Assembly: GCA_014323785.1 (NCBI GenBank)
Contig: JACONJ010000007.1
Span: 36,862-100,861 of the forward strand
Direction: 5' to 3'
DNA from: Paracoccaceae bacterium
Lineage (GTDB): Bacteria > Pseudomonadota > Alphaproteobacteria > Rhodobacterales > Rhodobacteraceae
DNA length: 64,000 bases
Shown in pieces: positions 9,484 through 19,700 of this stretch. The notes under the pieces are model-generated. The model saw only the letters and a program-made list of their open reading frames with translations. It did no database searches and had not been told where the DNA came from. The position numbers and the translations under genes are program-made. Numbering within the stretch: the first letter of the stretch is position 1; every line of letters begins with the position of its first letter.

Positions 9484-9825
9484 TGTCTTCTCCTTCGTAG
9501 ACTTTTGGGCGACCCGAATCACCACCGTTATTCATCATCAACATAAGGGATCCGGGCACCGTTGCAAGAGATATGAGTATTTCTTAAGAAATTTCTTGCG
9601 GGCGTCAAAAATTCAGCTTTTGATTTCAGGGAGATAAGCAAGCCTTGGTAGACGTTTACTTCAAAATTACGAAAAAATGCCCAAGGCAGCAGGCGGGATG
9701 CGGAATGTGTGTTGCTGGGCGGAATGCTGCCGGATAGGTGTCGACCATCGGTGCCCGGCTGGTGCCGGGGGCCAGGATACAGGCCACGCGCACGACAAAG
9801 GAAGCCAGCCTCCGCCAGTTGCCCC
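9484..9825. other. AT-rich intergenic region with dyads
   Basis: About 340 bp with no gene seen. The part from 9570 to 9680 is markedly AT-rich and holds the perfect 12-bp palindrome TTTCTTAAGAAA at 9580-9591, and a 6-bp inverted repeat TCAAAA/TTTTGA with a 7-base loop near 9607-9626. It is the likely promoter region for the minus-strand GRDP-like gene. Confidence 0.4.
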
Positions 9826-10984
<1,159 letters not shown>

Positions 10985-11060
10985 TTATCCGACGCTGATG
11001 TTTTGAAGGCAGGATGAGTCAAAAGCGATTCGCGGTCAATTTCTTTTTGGGATCAGGATG

Positions 11061-11669
11061 TCAGGATTTTTCTTGCCACAAGAGGTTGTGGACCGGCCTG
11101 AACGAACGCCTATGGACAGGGGTAACACCCAAATCCCGCAGGGCCACCAGATGCTCAGGGGTGCCATAACCCGCGTTCCGTTCCCAGCCATAGCCCGGAT
11201 TTTGTTGCGCCAGGGCCACCATAACGCGGTCCCGTGCCACCTTTGCCACGATCGAGGCCGCCGCAATCGAAAGCGACCGCGCGTCGCCCTTTACCAGGGC
11301 CGTTGCCGCGCAGGGCAGGCCAATCGGTACGGCGTTGCCATCAATCAGCGCATGGTGCGGCACCCGCGGCAGCCCCTCTACCGCCCGCCGCATCGCCAGA
11401 AGTGCGGCCGCACGGATGTTCATCCGGTCAATCTCTTCTACGCTGGCCCATCCAATCGCCAGGTCGGCAACCTTGTGAAGGTCTGCAAACACGGCTTCCC
11501 GTCGGGCAGGCGGCAAGGTTTTAGAGTCGTTTATGCCCTTGGGCAGGCGGCGCGGGTCAAGGATGACAGCGGCAGCGGTGACTGGCCCGGCCAAGGGCCC
11601 GCGGCCTGCCTCATCCACCCCGGCTACCAGGCCACCTGCCTGTTTCTCGTGCGTAAAATCCGGTGTCAT
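11061..11669 (-). CDS. rnhB: Ribonuclease HII
   Basis: Cytoplasmic endonuclease that cuts the RNA strand of RNA-DNA hybrids and incises at single ribonucleotides. The protein has 202 residues. The N-terminal catalytic motif is A-G-V-D-E-A-G-R-G-P-L-A-G-P (metal-binding D and E). Then come INDSKTLPPARRE, the SIAAASIVAKVARD helix and the C-terminal GYGTPEHL and H-R-R-S-F motifs. A TTG at 11693 would add eight residues, but the ATG at 11669 gives the usual N-terminus. It lies about 106 bp upstream of ccrM on the same strand. Confidence 0.94.
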   Translation of the reverse strand: MTPDFTHEKQAGGLVAGVDEAGRGPLAGPVTAAAVILDPRRLPKGINDSKTLPPARREAVFADLHKVADLAIGWASVEEIDRMNIRAAALLAMRRAVEGLPRVPHHALIDGNAVPIGLPCAATALVKGDARSLSIAAASIVAKVARDRVMVALAQQNPGYGWERNAGYGTPEHLVALRDLGVTPVHRRSFRPVHNLLWQEKS

Positions 11670-11685
11670 GCCGCCAGAAACCACG

Positions 11686-11743
11686 TCAGGCAAGGATCAG
11701 GCAAGGATAAGGATCAGGCAAGGATTGGGCAAGGTTCGGCAAG
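11686..11743. repeat. Short degenerate tandem repeats upstream of rnhB
   Basis: TCAGGCAAGGAT occurs at 11686-11697, 11697-11708 and 11714-11725. It is followed by degenerate GGCAAGG units up to about 11743. The array lies directly upstream of the rnhB start, between it and the FrhB-family gene. It may be replication slippage; no regulatory role is visible. Confidence 0.7.
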
Positions 11744-11798
11744 CCACCCCGCCCCACGCCACTTGAACACGGGCTGGCCGGGCAAATGGCGCGATGGG

Positions 11799-13046
11799 TC
11801 AGCCCCGTGGACCAGCGGGATGAATTTCATCGGGTTCCGGGGTCAGCCCGTAGTGCGCACCCAGATGCCACACATGGGGCGGCACCATGTTCTTCATCTT
11901 TGCCTTATGTGCGCGGCGCAGATGCAGGATCGTCTCGATGGCTTTCATCTCGACCCGGGCGCGGGCAAACTCCAGTCCCCGGGGCCCGAACCGCGGCTGC
12001 AGAAACGACACGACGGACCGCGCCCAGTCGGGCATGGATCGCAGGGGCAGGCCACCCGCCGCGCGTTCGGTATTGGCCAGAAACCCCTTGACGGCACTGG
12101 CACGCCTGCCCTTGTCTGTCAGGGGCCGTGTCCGGATCCGGTTGCCCAGCATGTTCAGCATCTCTGCCCCGCGCACGTTGCGGATGATCACCCACTGGTC
12201 CCCGTCCCCGCCCATATAACCGATGGTAATGTCCGCCAGCCGGTTTGTGTAATCCACGCAGGTCTTGCAGGTCATCGGAAAGAAATCGGGTGGCAGTCTT
12301 GAAATGGGCAGCTTCAGAAAGGGTACTAGGCGGGTTGGGCGGCCATCATCAAACCGCAGTTCCACCCGGTAATCGGCGCGGAACTCCAGATAGCTGATGG
12401 CTTCGGGCTTTTTGTCCAGAAGTGCCAGGAATTGATGGAAATTTCCTGTGGTCGTATTGTCAGAACAGGGCGTGCCGATCACGTAGATCCGCTCAAACCC
12501 CAATTCAGCTTCCAGCGTGCGAAGCGCGTACACCTGACAGGGCACACCGATGACCGCAATCCGCCTGTGCCCGGCCTGTGCCGCCGGTTCCAGTGCCGCC
12601 AGAGTAGGGCCAAAGCCCATGCGCATGCCGCGACACTCCTTCATCCGGTCCGCCGCGGTAACGATGACCGGGCGCGGCTTCCAGCGATCCCTGGGGTCTG
12701 GCGCGACTGTCAGAACCGCATCAATCGCCCCCCGGCGCAGCAATTCCGCGGCCAGCGCGGTCGTCAGCCCGGTCCATTGCGCCCCATCCGCGGCGGGGAC
12801 AAGCCGGGCGCGCAGCATCTTTTGCACAACCCCGAAAAAGCCCTCATCCCCCCGGTCGGGCCGGGCAACCTGGCCATGGGCCACCCATTCGCGCGTCTCA
12901 TAGTCGGGCTGAATGAATTGGCAGGCCCGGCCACAGGCCCGGCCATCGCCAAGCCGGCTGACCCCGCAATCGGTACACAGGCCCGGGCGCACCGCACCCG
13001 TGATCACCGGTGCCAGAATGCCATCAGGGGAAATGTCTTGCGGCAT
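11799..13046 (-). CDS. Coenzyme F420 hydrogenase/dehydrogenase beta-subunit (FrhB) family protein
   Basis: A 415-residue cytoplasmic iron-sulfur flavoprotein of the FrhB family. Relatives include the beta subunits of F420-dependent enzymes, the plant/cyanobacterial 7-hydroxymethyl-chlorophyll a reductase and BciB. Seen are an N-terminal cysteine cluster (GLCTDCGVSRLGDGRACGRACQF), a nucleotide-fold segment RIAVIGVPCQVYALRTLEAE, IGTPCSDNTTTGNF, and a second cysteine pair MTCKTCVDYTNRLADITIGY. The substrate is unknown. No bacteriochlorophyll genes are in the window, so a pigment role should not be assumed. The ATG at 13046 is preferred over a TTG at 13082. It precedes rnhB and ccrM on the same strand. 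Confidence 0.8.
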   Translation of the reverse strand: MPQDISPDGILAPVITGAVRPGLCTDCGVSRLGDGRACGRACQFIQPDYETREWVAHGQVARPDRGDEGFFGVVQKMLRARLVPAADGAQWTGLTTALAAELLRRGAIDAVLTVAPDPRDRWKPRPVIVTAADRMKECRGMRMGFGPTLAALEPAAQAGHRRIAVIGVPCQVYALRTLEAELGFERIYVIGTPCSDNTTTGNFHQFLALLDKKPEAISYLEFRADYRVELRFDDGRPTRLVPFLKLPISRLPPDFFPMTCKTCVDYTNRLADITIGYMGGDGDQWVIIRNVRGAEMLNMLGNRIRTRPLTDKGRRASAVKGFLANTERAAGGLPLRSMPDWARSVVSFLQPRFGPRGLEFARARVEMKAIETILHLRRAHKAKMKNMVPPHVWHLGAHYGLTPEPDEIHPAGPRG

Positions 13047-13145
13047 GGGCCACAGTGTCGGCCCCCGGACGCGCCCTGTCAATCAGGGGGTATACCCGAA
13101 TCCGCGCGTCTGTGCGGCCTGGTCACCGGGTGCGCTGCGCCAGCC

Positions 13146-13222
13146 TGGCGACCCCGGCAGGATTCGAACCTGCAACCTATCCCTTAGGAGGGGATTGCTC
13201 TATCCGGTTGAGCCACGGGGCC
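13146..13222 (-). tRNA. tRNA-Arg (CCT)
   Basis: Read on the minus strand, the acceptor GGCCCCG pairs with CGGGGTC, allowing one G-U pair. The D-arm, the anticodon loop CTCCTAA (anticodon CCT) and the T-arm GGTTCGAATCC are all intact, and CCA is encoded at the 3' end (13146-13148). It reads AGG codons. Confidence 0.96.
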
Positions 13223-13343
13223 ACATACCCCTTTTCGGGGAATTTCCGGGCGTGCGCAACCGCCGCCATTCCCTTGCCCTTGCCCGCCCGCAGCGGGCGC
13301 ACTAGCCTTTGCACTTGGCGAAGAACCCGCAGGAGGACGCGCA

Positions 13344-14573
13344 ATGCCCGATGACATTCTGAACAGTTTCACGAACGGCCCGGACCAGGATGGCCGGTTT
13401 GGAACCTTTGGCGGGCGGTTCGTGTCGGAAACCCTGATGCCGCTGATCCTGGAGCTGGAGCGGCACTACAAACACGCCCGGACCGACCAGTGTTTCTGGG
13501 ATGAAATGCACCACCTGTGGACCCATTATGTGGGCCGTCCCTCTCCGCTGTACTTCGCCGCGCGGCTAACCGAACGCTTGGGCGGGGCCAGAATATACAT
13601 GAAGCGCGATGAGCTGAACCACACCGGTGCCCACAAGATCAACAATGTCCTGGGCCAGATCATCCTGGCCCGCCGCATGGGCAAAACCCGCATTATCGCG
13701 GAAACTGGCGCGGGCCAGCATGGCGTTGCCACGGCCACGGTCTGCGCCAAATTCGGGCTGGACTGCGTGGTTTACATGGGCGCACATGATGTGCAGCGTC
13801 AGGCCCCGAACGTTTTTCGAATGAAACTTCTGGGGGCCAGGGTTGTCCCCGTCACCTCGGGCCGTGGCACGCTGAAGGATGCAATGAACGATGCGCTGCG
13901 CGACTGGGTCACCAATGTGCGCGACACCTTCTATTGCATCGGTACGGTAGCAGGCCCGCACCCTTACCCCGCCATGGTCCGCGATTTTCAGGCGATCATC
14001 GGCAAGGAAACCAAAGAACAGATGATGGCGGCCGAGGGCCGTTTGCCCGACACGCTGATCGCGGCCATCGGCGGCGGGTCAAACGCGATGGGCCTGTTCT
14101 TTCCCTTTCTGGACGACAGTGAGGTGCAGATCATCGGGGTAGAGGCTGGCGGCAAGGGCGTGGACGCCGCGATGGCGCATTGTGCCTCAATTACCGGCGG
14201 GCGGCCCGGTGTGCTGCATGGCAACCGAACCTATCTGCTGCAGGATGCGGATGGCCAGATTCTCGAGGGCTTCTCGATATCGGCCGGTCTTGATTACCCC
14301 GGCATCGGGCCTGAACACGCCTGGCTGCACGAGGTCGAGCGCGCAACCTATGTGGCTGTTACCGATGCAGACGCGCTGCACGCCTTCCGCCTGTGCTGCG
14401 AAACTGAGGGCATCATCCCGGCACTGGAACCGTCCCATGCCCTGGCCCATGCGATGAAAATCGCCCCTGCACTGCCGCCGGAACATATCATCTGCATGAA
14501 TATGTGCGGCCGGGGGGATAAGGACATCTTTACCGTCGCCCGCGCACTTGGCGTTGAGATGGAGGGCGGCTGA
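13344..14573 (+). CDS. trpB: Tryptophan synthase beta chain (TrpB)
   Basis: PLP enzyme of 409 residues that joins indole and serine to make tryptophan, working as an alpha2beta2 complex with TrpA in the cytoplasm. Seen are [19 protein letters not shown] at the N-terminus, the Schiff-base lysine K98 in H-T-G-A-H-K-I-N-N, the [13 protein letters not shown] loop, the phosphate-binding GGGSNAMG loop and the C-terminal CGRGDKD. The start has a strong AGGAGGA upstream. It is not followed by trpA: trpA lies 6.6 kb away on the opposite strand, with a membrane protein gene and a giant RTX gene between. trpF, which usually precedes trpB, is absent. Confidence 0.97.
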   Translation: MPDDILNSFTNGPDQDGRFGTFGGRFVSETLMPLILELERHYKHARTDQCFWDEMHHLWTHYVGRPSPLYFAARLTERLGGARIYMKRDELNHTGAHKINNVLGQIILARRMGKTRIIAETGAGQHGVATATVCAKFGLDCVVYMGAHDVQRQAPNVFRMKLLGARVVPVTSGRGTLKDAMNDALRDWVTNVRDTFYCIGTVAGPHPYPAMVRDFQAIIGKETKEQMMAAEGRLPDTLIAAIGGGSNAMGLFFPFLDDSEVQIIGVEAGGKGVDAAMAHCASITGGRPGVLHGNRTYLLQDADGQILEGFSISAGLDYPGIGPEHAWLHEVERATYVAVTDADALHAFRLCCETEGIIPALEPSHALAHAMKIAPALPPEHIICMNMCGRGDKDIFTVARALGVEMEGG

Positions 14574-14741
14574 GCTGCCCCCCCCTTATGTCTGCGCGGT
14601 GTGGTGTTCCGGAATGATTCGGCGATGGCCCTTTGCACGGCGGGTTTGAACAGGGGGTGCGCCCGTGCGGGGGTAAGGATTCGATTACTGGTGCCCTTGG
14701 CCCGGCTGTTAAAAAATGCTCTTGCACCCCTGCGGGTGCTG

Positions 14742-14770
14742 TTGACGTTGGCGGCAGCAGCGGCTACATC
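14742..14770 (+). promoter_or_regulatory. Sigma70-type promoter, apparently leaderless
   Basis: TTGACG at 14742-14747, a 17-bp spacer, and TACATC at 14765-14770. The ATG of the following gene is only five bases after the -10 element, so transcription would start at or next to the start codon and leave no 5' leader. There is no Shine-Dalgarno sequence, which fits a leaderless mRNA. The paralogous gene at 61902 has the same arrangement. Confidence 0.6.
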
Positions 14771-14775
14771 GCGCT

Positions 14776-15075
14776 ATGACCGCACCGGACCTGCACACCA
14801 TCGCCCGCCAGCTTGCCGTATTGGAGGAGCGCATGAACACCCATCAGGCAGACTACAAAACCGGCTGGGAGGCCATCCGCGCAAACATGGCCGACCTGAA
14901 AGCCGACATTGCCAAACGCGATGCCGACAGCCGCACAAACATCGCCGACCTGAAAGCCGACATCGCCAAACGCGATGCCGAGGCCTCGCGGCGGGAGATG
15001 CGGCTTACCCTGACAGTGCTGGGTGCTGTCGGGCTGGCAACGGCCATCCTCGGCTTTCTTATCCGCCTGTCCTGA
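14776..15075 (+). CDS. Small coiled-coil, single-TM protein (paralogue A)
   Basis: A 99-residue protein of unknown function. Residues 1-20 (MTAPDLHTIARQLAVLEERM) and the following part to about residue 75 form a charged coiled coil with a near-exact internal repeat, in which A-D-L-K-A-D-I-A-K-R-D-A occurs twice. The end is a single membrane helix (LTLTVLGAVGLATAILGFLI) with only a few residues beyond, so it is likely anchored in the inner membrane by its C-terminus. A close paralogue with the same start and architecture lies at 61902-62210. Both have apparently leaderless promoters. Coiled-coil/tail-anchor architecture also occurs in phage and mobile-element proteins, but no such neighbours are seen here. 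Confidence 0.75.
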   Translation: MTAPDLHTIARQLAVLEERMNTHQADYKTGWEAIRANMADLKADIAKRDADSRTNIADLKADIAKRDAEASRREMRLTLTVLGAVGLATAILGFLIRLS

Positions 15076-15385
15076 AACATGTCTGATACGCGATGTTCTG
15101 TTGCGTCCCCGTGGCAAAAAACCTCTTGCCTTTGTGCCGCGGCCTGGTGTAAGGGTTTGTTTATGGTATTTGTGCTGACATACCCGCCCGCACATCCCCC
15201 CTGTTTGGGCGGCGGTGCGTATTTGTTACCGCACCCACACAGGTGCCACAACGCCCGCGAAACCGCCCCCTGCGCCCCGTGTTGAAAAAAGTTTGCAAAA
15301 GTTTCGCCACCCCCCTTGAAAGAGCCGCACGGGTGGCCTACGTCCCCCCCGCAACTACACATTGAACCAGAAAGGAACCTGACCG
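15076..15385. other. Intergenic region upstream of the RTX gene
   Basis: This 310-bp stretch has no recognisable gene. Its right end holds a candidate promoter for the RTX gene (15316-15344). A 130-bp part rich in C runs (15180-15310) has no clear hairpin. Confidence 0.4.
15316..15344 (+). promoter_or_regulatory. Candidate promoter of the RTX gene
   Basis: TTGAAA at 15316-15321, a 17-bp spacer and TACGTC at 15339-15344. The ATG follows 41 bases later, with AAAGGAA upstream of it as ribosome binding site. The -10 element is weak, so this is a prediction. Confidence 0.35.
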
Positions 15386-16732
15386 ATGGCACGTATTGAG
15401 ATTCGCGGCTGGATCAACAACGACACCCTGACTGCACCGGCAGATGCTCCCGATGGCCAAGGGTACTGGCTGCGGGGCTTCAGTGGCAATGACATCCTGA
15501 CCGGCGGTGCCGGCAATGACTGGCTGGATGGTGGTCCGGGGGATGACACGCTCAACGGCGGCGGCGGTGATGACAGGCTGGACGCCGGCTACGGTACGGA
15601 TAGCCTAAATGGCGGTTCTGGCAACGACCTGCTGGGCTACGGTGGTGACCTGCTGGATGGGGAACAGGACACGGTGGATGGTGGCACCGGCCGCGACACG
15701 GTGGACTATACCAATGTCCTGTATTTTGCGGTACATGTGGATTTGGCCGCTGATACCGACGGTACCGACGCTGTCCTGTACGACATCCTGCGGAATATCG
15801 AGGATGTCCAGGGCGGCGATCTGGACGACACGCTTGGCGGCGATGACGGCATGAACCGCCTGCATGGCGGTGCCGGTGCCGATATCATCGACGGCAGGGG
15901 CGGCAACGACGTGCTGGACGGTGGCAAAGGCAATGACAGCCTCACTGGCGGCGCGGGCAGCGATACCGCCAGCTACGCAGGGTCAGACGCTGGCGTGAAT
16001 GTGAACCTGGGCAGTGGCACCGCCTCTGGCGGCCACGCGGCGGGCGATGTGCTGAACAGCATCGAGAATCTCGTGGGGTCGCGCCATGCTGACCGCCTGT
16101 TCGGCGACGATGGCGACAACCTAATGGACGGCGGCAGGGGCAATGACTGGCTGAGCGGCGGCGCGGGCAACGACACACTGGACGGTGGCACCGGCACCGA
16201 TACCGCCAGCTATGCGGGTTCGGACGCAGGCGTGCGTGTGACAATTAATAAGGATGGGGATGGATGGAGCGGAGAGATATGGGACGCAGGCGGGCGTACA
16301 GAGTATAGCAGTGACACCTTGCGCAACATCGAGAACCTCATCGGCTCGGTCCACGCCGACACCCTCACCGGCGATTCGGGTGATAACCTGCTGGACGGCG
16401 GCACGGGCAATGACTGGCTGAGCGGCGGCGCGGCGGGGGCCGACACGCTGCACGGTGGTGCGGGTAACGACACCGTGGCCAGTGGTGCGGGCAACGACAC
16501 GCTGTACGGCGGTGCGGATAATGATTTACTGGATGGAGGTAGAGACAATGATCTGATCTGCTGGACGGTGGCACGGGCAACGACACGCTGCGCGGCGATA
16601 CCGGCAACGACCGGCTCATTGGCGGCATGGGCAACGACCGGCTCATTGGCGGCGCGGGGGCTGACACCCTGGACGGTGGCACCGGCACCGATACCGCCAC
16701 TTACGCGGGTTCGGACGCAGGCGTGTATGTGA
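15386..16732 (+). CDS. Giant RTX repeat protein, N-terminal fragment (frameshifted)
   Basis: First part of a secreted calcium-binding RTX protein. The start is backed by AAAGGAA. From about residue 30 the sequence consists of nonapeptides of the G-G-x-G-x-D-x-L-x type alternating with modules of the form Y-A-G-S-D-A-G-V-N-V-N-L-G ... I-E-N-L-I-G-S (three copies here). No catalytic domain, signal peptide or other N-terminal domain is present, so it is made entirely of repeats. The pattern breaks at 16550-16559, where GATCT is tandemly duplicated. After that the frame reads non-RTX sequence (ICWTVARATTRC...) to a stop at 16732, while the RTX pattern continues in the next frame. Genuine sequence therefore ends near residue 388. 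Confidence 0.85.
   Translation: MARIEIRGWINNDTLTAPADAPDGQGYWLRGFSGNDILTGGAGNDWLDGGPGDDTLNGGGGDDRLDAGYGTDSLNGGSGNDLLGYGGDLLDGEQDTVDGGTGRDTVDYTNVLYFAVHVDLAADTDGTDAVLYDILRNIEDVQGGDLDDTLGGDDGMNRLHGGAGADIIDGRGGNDVLDGGKGNDSLTGGAGSDTASYAGSDAGVNVNLGSGTASGGHAAGDVLNSIENLVGSRHADRLFGDDGDNLMDGGRGNDWLSGGAGNDTLDGGTGTDTASYAGSDAGVRVTINKDGDGWSGEIWDAGGRTEYSSDTLRNIENLIGSVHADTLTGDSGDNLLDGGTGNDWLSGGAAGADTLHGGAGNDTVASGAGNDTLYGGADNDLLDGGRDNDLICWTVARATTRCAAIPATTGSLAAWATTGSLAARGLTPWTVAPAPIPPLTRVRTQACM
16550..16559 (+). repeat. GATCT tandem duplication causing the RTX frameshift
   Basis: GATCT occurs twice in a row at 16550-16554 and 16555-16559. Removing one copy restores the RTX reading (N-D-L-L-D-G-G-T-G-N-D) and joins the two open frames exactly. 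The five extra bases account fully for the frame change between 15386-16732 and 16627-20976. Confidence 0.85.
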
Positions 16733-19700
16733 GTCTCTCTGATCTTGGCCTCTTTGGAAAGCTCGCAGGTAACGGGCATGCGCGTGGCGACACCTTGCGC
16801 AATATCGAAAACCTTATCGGCTCCAGCCACAAAGACAGCCTCGCTGGTGATGCCGCGGCCAACCTGCTCGATGGCGGCGCGGGCGATGATACGCTCATCG
16901 GCGGCGCGGGGGCGGATACGCTGATTGGCGGTGATGGCACCGATACCGCCGACTACGCGGAATCAAGAGCGGTTGTGAATGTAAACCTGAGCACCGGCAC
17001 TGGCATATTTCGTAGCCACGCGGCGGGCGATGTGCTGAAGGGTATCGAGAACGTGGTCGGTAGCCTAGGCAACGACACCCTCACCGGCGATTCCGGTGAT
17101 AACATGCTGGACGGCTTCATCGGCAATGATGTGCTGGACGGCGGCGCGGGGGCCGACACGCTGATTGGCGGCTACGGCACCGATACCGCCAGTTACGCAG
17201 GATCAAACGCGGGCGTGAATGTGAACCTGGGTACTGGTGCCGCATCCGGTGGGCACGCTTTGGGCGATGTGCTGAACAGCATTGAAAACGTGGTCGGCTC
17301 CGCCCACAACGACACGCTGACCGGCGATTCCGGTGATAACATGCTGGAAGGCGGCGCGGGCAGCGATACCGCCAGCTATGCGGATTCGGACGCCGGCGTG
17401 AATGTGAACCTGGGCGATAGCACCGCCTCTGGTGGCCACGCGGCGGGCGATGTGCTGAATAGCATCGAGAACCTCATAGGTTCCGCCCACGCCGACACCC
17501 TGGCCGGCGATGCCACGGCCAACCTGCTGGACGGCGGCGCGGGCAACGATACCGCCACCTACGCAAGATCAGACGCGGGCGTGAATGTCAACCTGGGCTT
17601 GGGCACCGGTGCTGGTGGCCACGCTTTGGGCGATGTGCTGCGCGGCATTGAGAACCTCATCGGCTCCGCCCACGCCGACACCCTCACCGGGGATACCACG
17701 GCCAACCTGCTGGACGGCGGCGCGGGCAATGACACGTTGCACGGCGGTGCGGGGGCCGACACGCTCACTGGCAGTACTGGCAGCGATACCGCCACCTACG
17801 CGGGCTCAGATGCGGGCGTGAATGTCAACTTGGGCCAGGGCACCGCCTCTGGTGGCCACGCGGCGGGCGATGTGTTGAGTGGCGTTGAGAACCTCATCGG
17901 CTCGAATCACGCCGACACCTTGGCTGGCGATGCCACGGCCAACATGCTGGACGGCGGCGCGGGTACCGATACCGCCATCTACGCAAGCTCAAATGCGGGC
18001 GTGAATGTAAACCTGGGCCGTGGCACCGCCTCTGGTGGTCATGCTTTGGGCGATGTGCTGCGCGGCATTGAGAACCTCATCGGCTCCGCCCACGCCGACA
18101 CCCTGGCTGGCGATGCTACGGCCAACATGCTGGACGGCGGCGCGGGTAACGACACGCTTACCGGTGGCGCGGGCAACGACACGCTAAGGGGCGGTGCAGG
18201 GGCCGACACCCTGGACGGCGGCGCGGGCACCGATACCGCCGACTATGCGGGTTCGAATGCAGGCGTGCAGGTGTTTATCCACGGATTGGTATTTGGCTTT
18301 GAAGCGTATCCTTGGGGCGGGGATGCGCATGGCGATACCTTGCGCAACATCGAAAACCTTATCGGCTCTGGCCACAACGACATCCTCTCTGGGGATTTCA
18401 ACAGCAACCATCTGGACGGCGGTGCGGGCAACGATACCCTCATCGGCTACAGCGGAGACGACACCTTGAACGGCTTCATCGGCAATGATGTGCTGAACGG
18501 CGGCGCGGGGTCTGACAGGCTTACCGGCGGCGACGGCACCGATACCGCCACCTACAAACACTCCGACGCAGGCGTGAATGTGAACCTGGGCCTGGGCACC
18601 GCCTCCGGTGGCTTGGCGGCGGGCGATGTGCTGAACAGCATCGAGAACGTGATCGGCGGTCAAGGCAACGACACGCTCACCGGCGATTCAGGTGATAACG
18701 TGCTGGACGGCGGCAACGGTGGTGACAACCTGACTGGCGGCGCGGGCAACGACACGCTAAGGGGCGGTGCGGGGGCGGATACGCTCACCGGCGGCGATGG
18801 CACCGATACCGCCACCTACAACAACTCCGACGCAGGCGTGAATGTGAACTTGGGCCGGGGCACCGCCTCCGGTGGCTTGGCGGCGGGCGATGTGCTGCGC
18901 GGCATCGAAAACCTCATCGGATCCGGCCACGCTGACAGCCTCACCGGGGATGTCACCGCCAACCTGCTGGACGGCGGCGCAGGCAATGATACGCTAAGGG
19001 GCAGTAAGCAGATTGACACGCTCATCGGCGGCACGGGCGATGACGTTCTGGACGGCGGCAGGGCGGACGACACCCTGGACGGCGGTGCGGGTACGGATAC
19101 CGCCACCTACGTACGTTCAAGAGAGGGCGTGAACGTTAGCCTGGGCACCGGCACTGGCAGCGGCGGGGATGCGCAGGGCGACACGCTGAAGGGCATCGAG
19201 AACCTTATCGGCTCGAACCACGCCGACACCCTGGCTGGCGATGTCGCGGCCAACCTGCTGGATGGCGGTGCGGGTGCGGATACGCTCATTGGCGGCACGG
19301 GCAACGATACGCTAAGGGGCGGCGCAGATGCCGACATTCTGGACGGCGGGGATGGCACGGATACGGCCAGTTACGCAGGTTCCGACGCGGGCGTGCATGT
19401 GAACCTGGGTGATGGTACTGGCACCGGTGGCCACGCACAGGGCGATGTGCTGCGCAATATCGAAAACCTCATCGGATCCGTCCACTCCGACGCCCTGCTT
19501 GGCAATTCCCGAGCCAATATGCTGGACGGCGGCACCGGGGCTGACACGCTGCAGGGCGGCGCGGGGGCCGATACGCTGATTGGTGGCGACGGCACGGATA
19601 CCGCCAGCTATGCGGGTTCGGACACGGGCGTCACGGTGAACCTGGGCACTGGCACCGCCTCTGGTGGCCATGCTTTGGGCGATATGCTGAACGGAATCGA

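Noticed and set aside
11058..12302. A 414-codon plus-strand frame over rnhB and the FrhB-family gene
   Set aside because: It overlaps two genes with clear conserved motifs on the other strand and its own translation has no family features.
11799..13046. FrhB-family gene as bciB (divinyl chlorophyllide reductase)
   Set aside because: The fold family fits, but no bacteriochlorophyll genes are in the window and the family has several other roles, so the specific name was not used.
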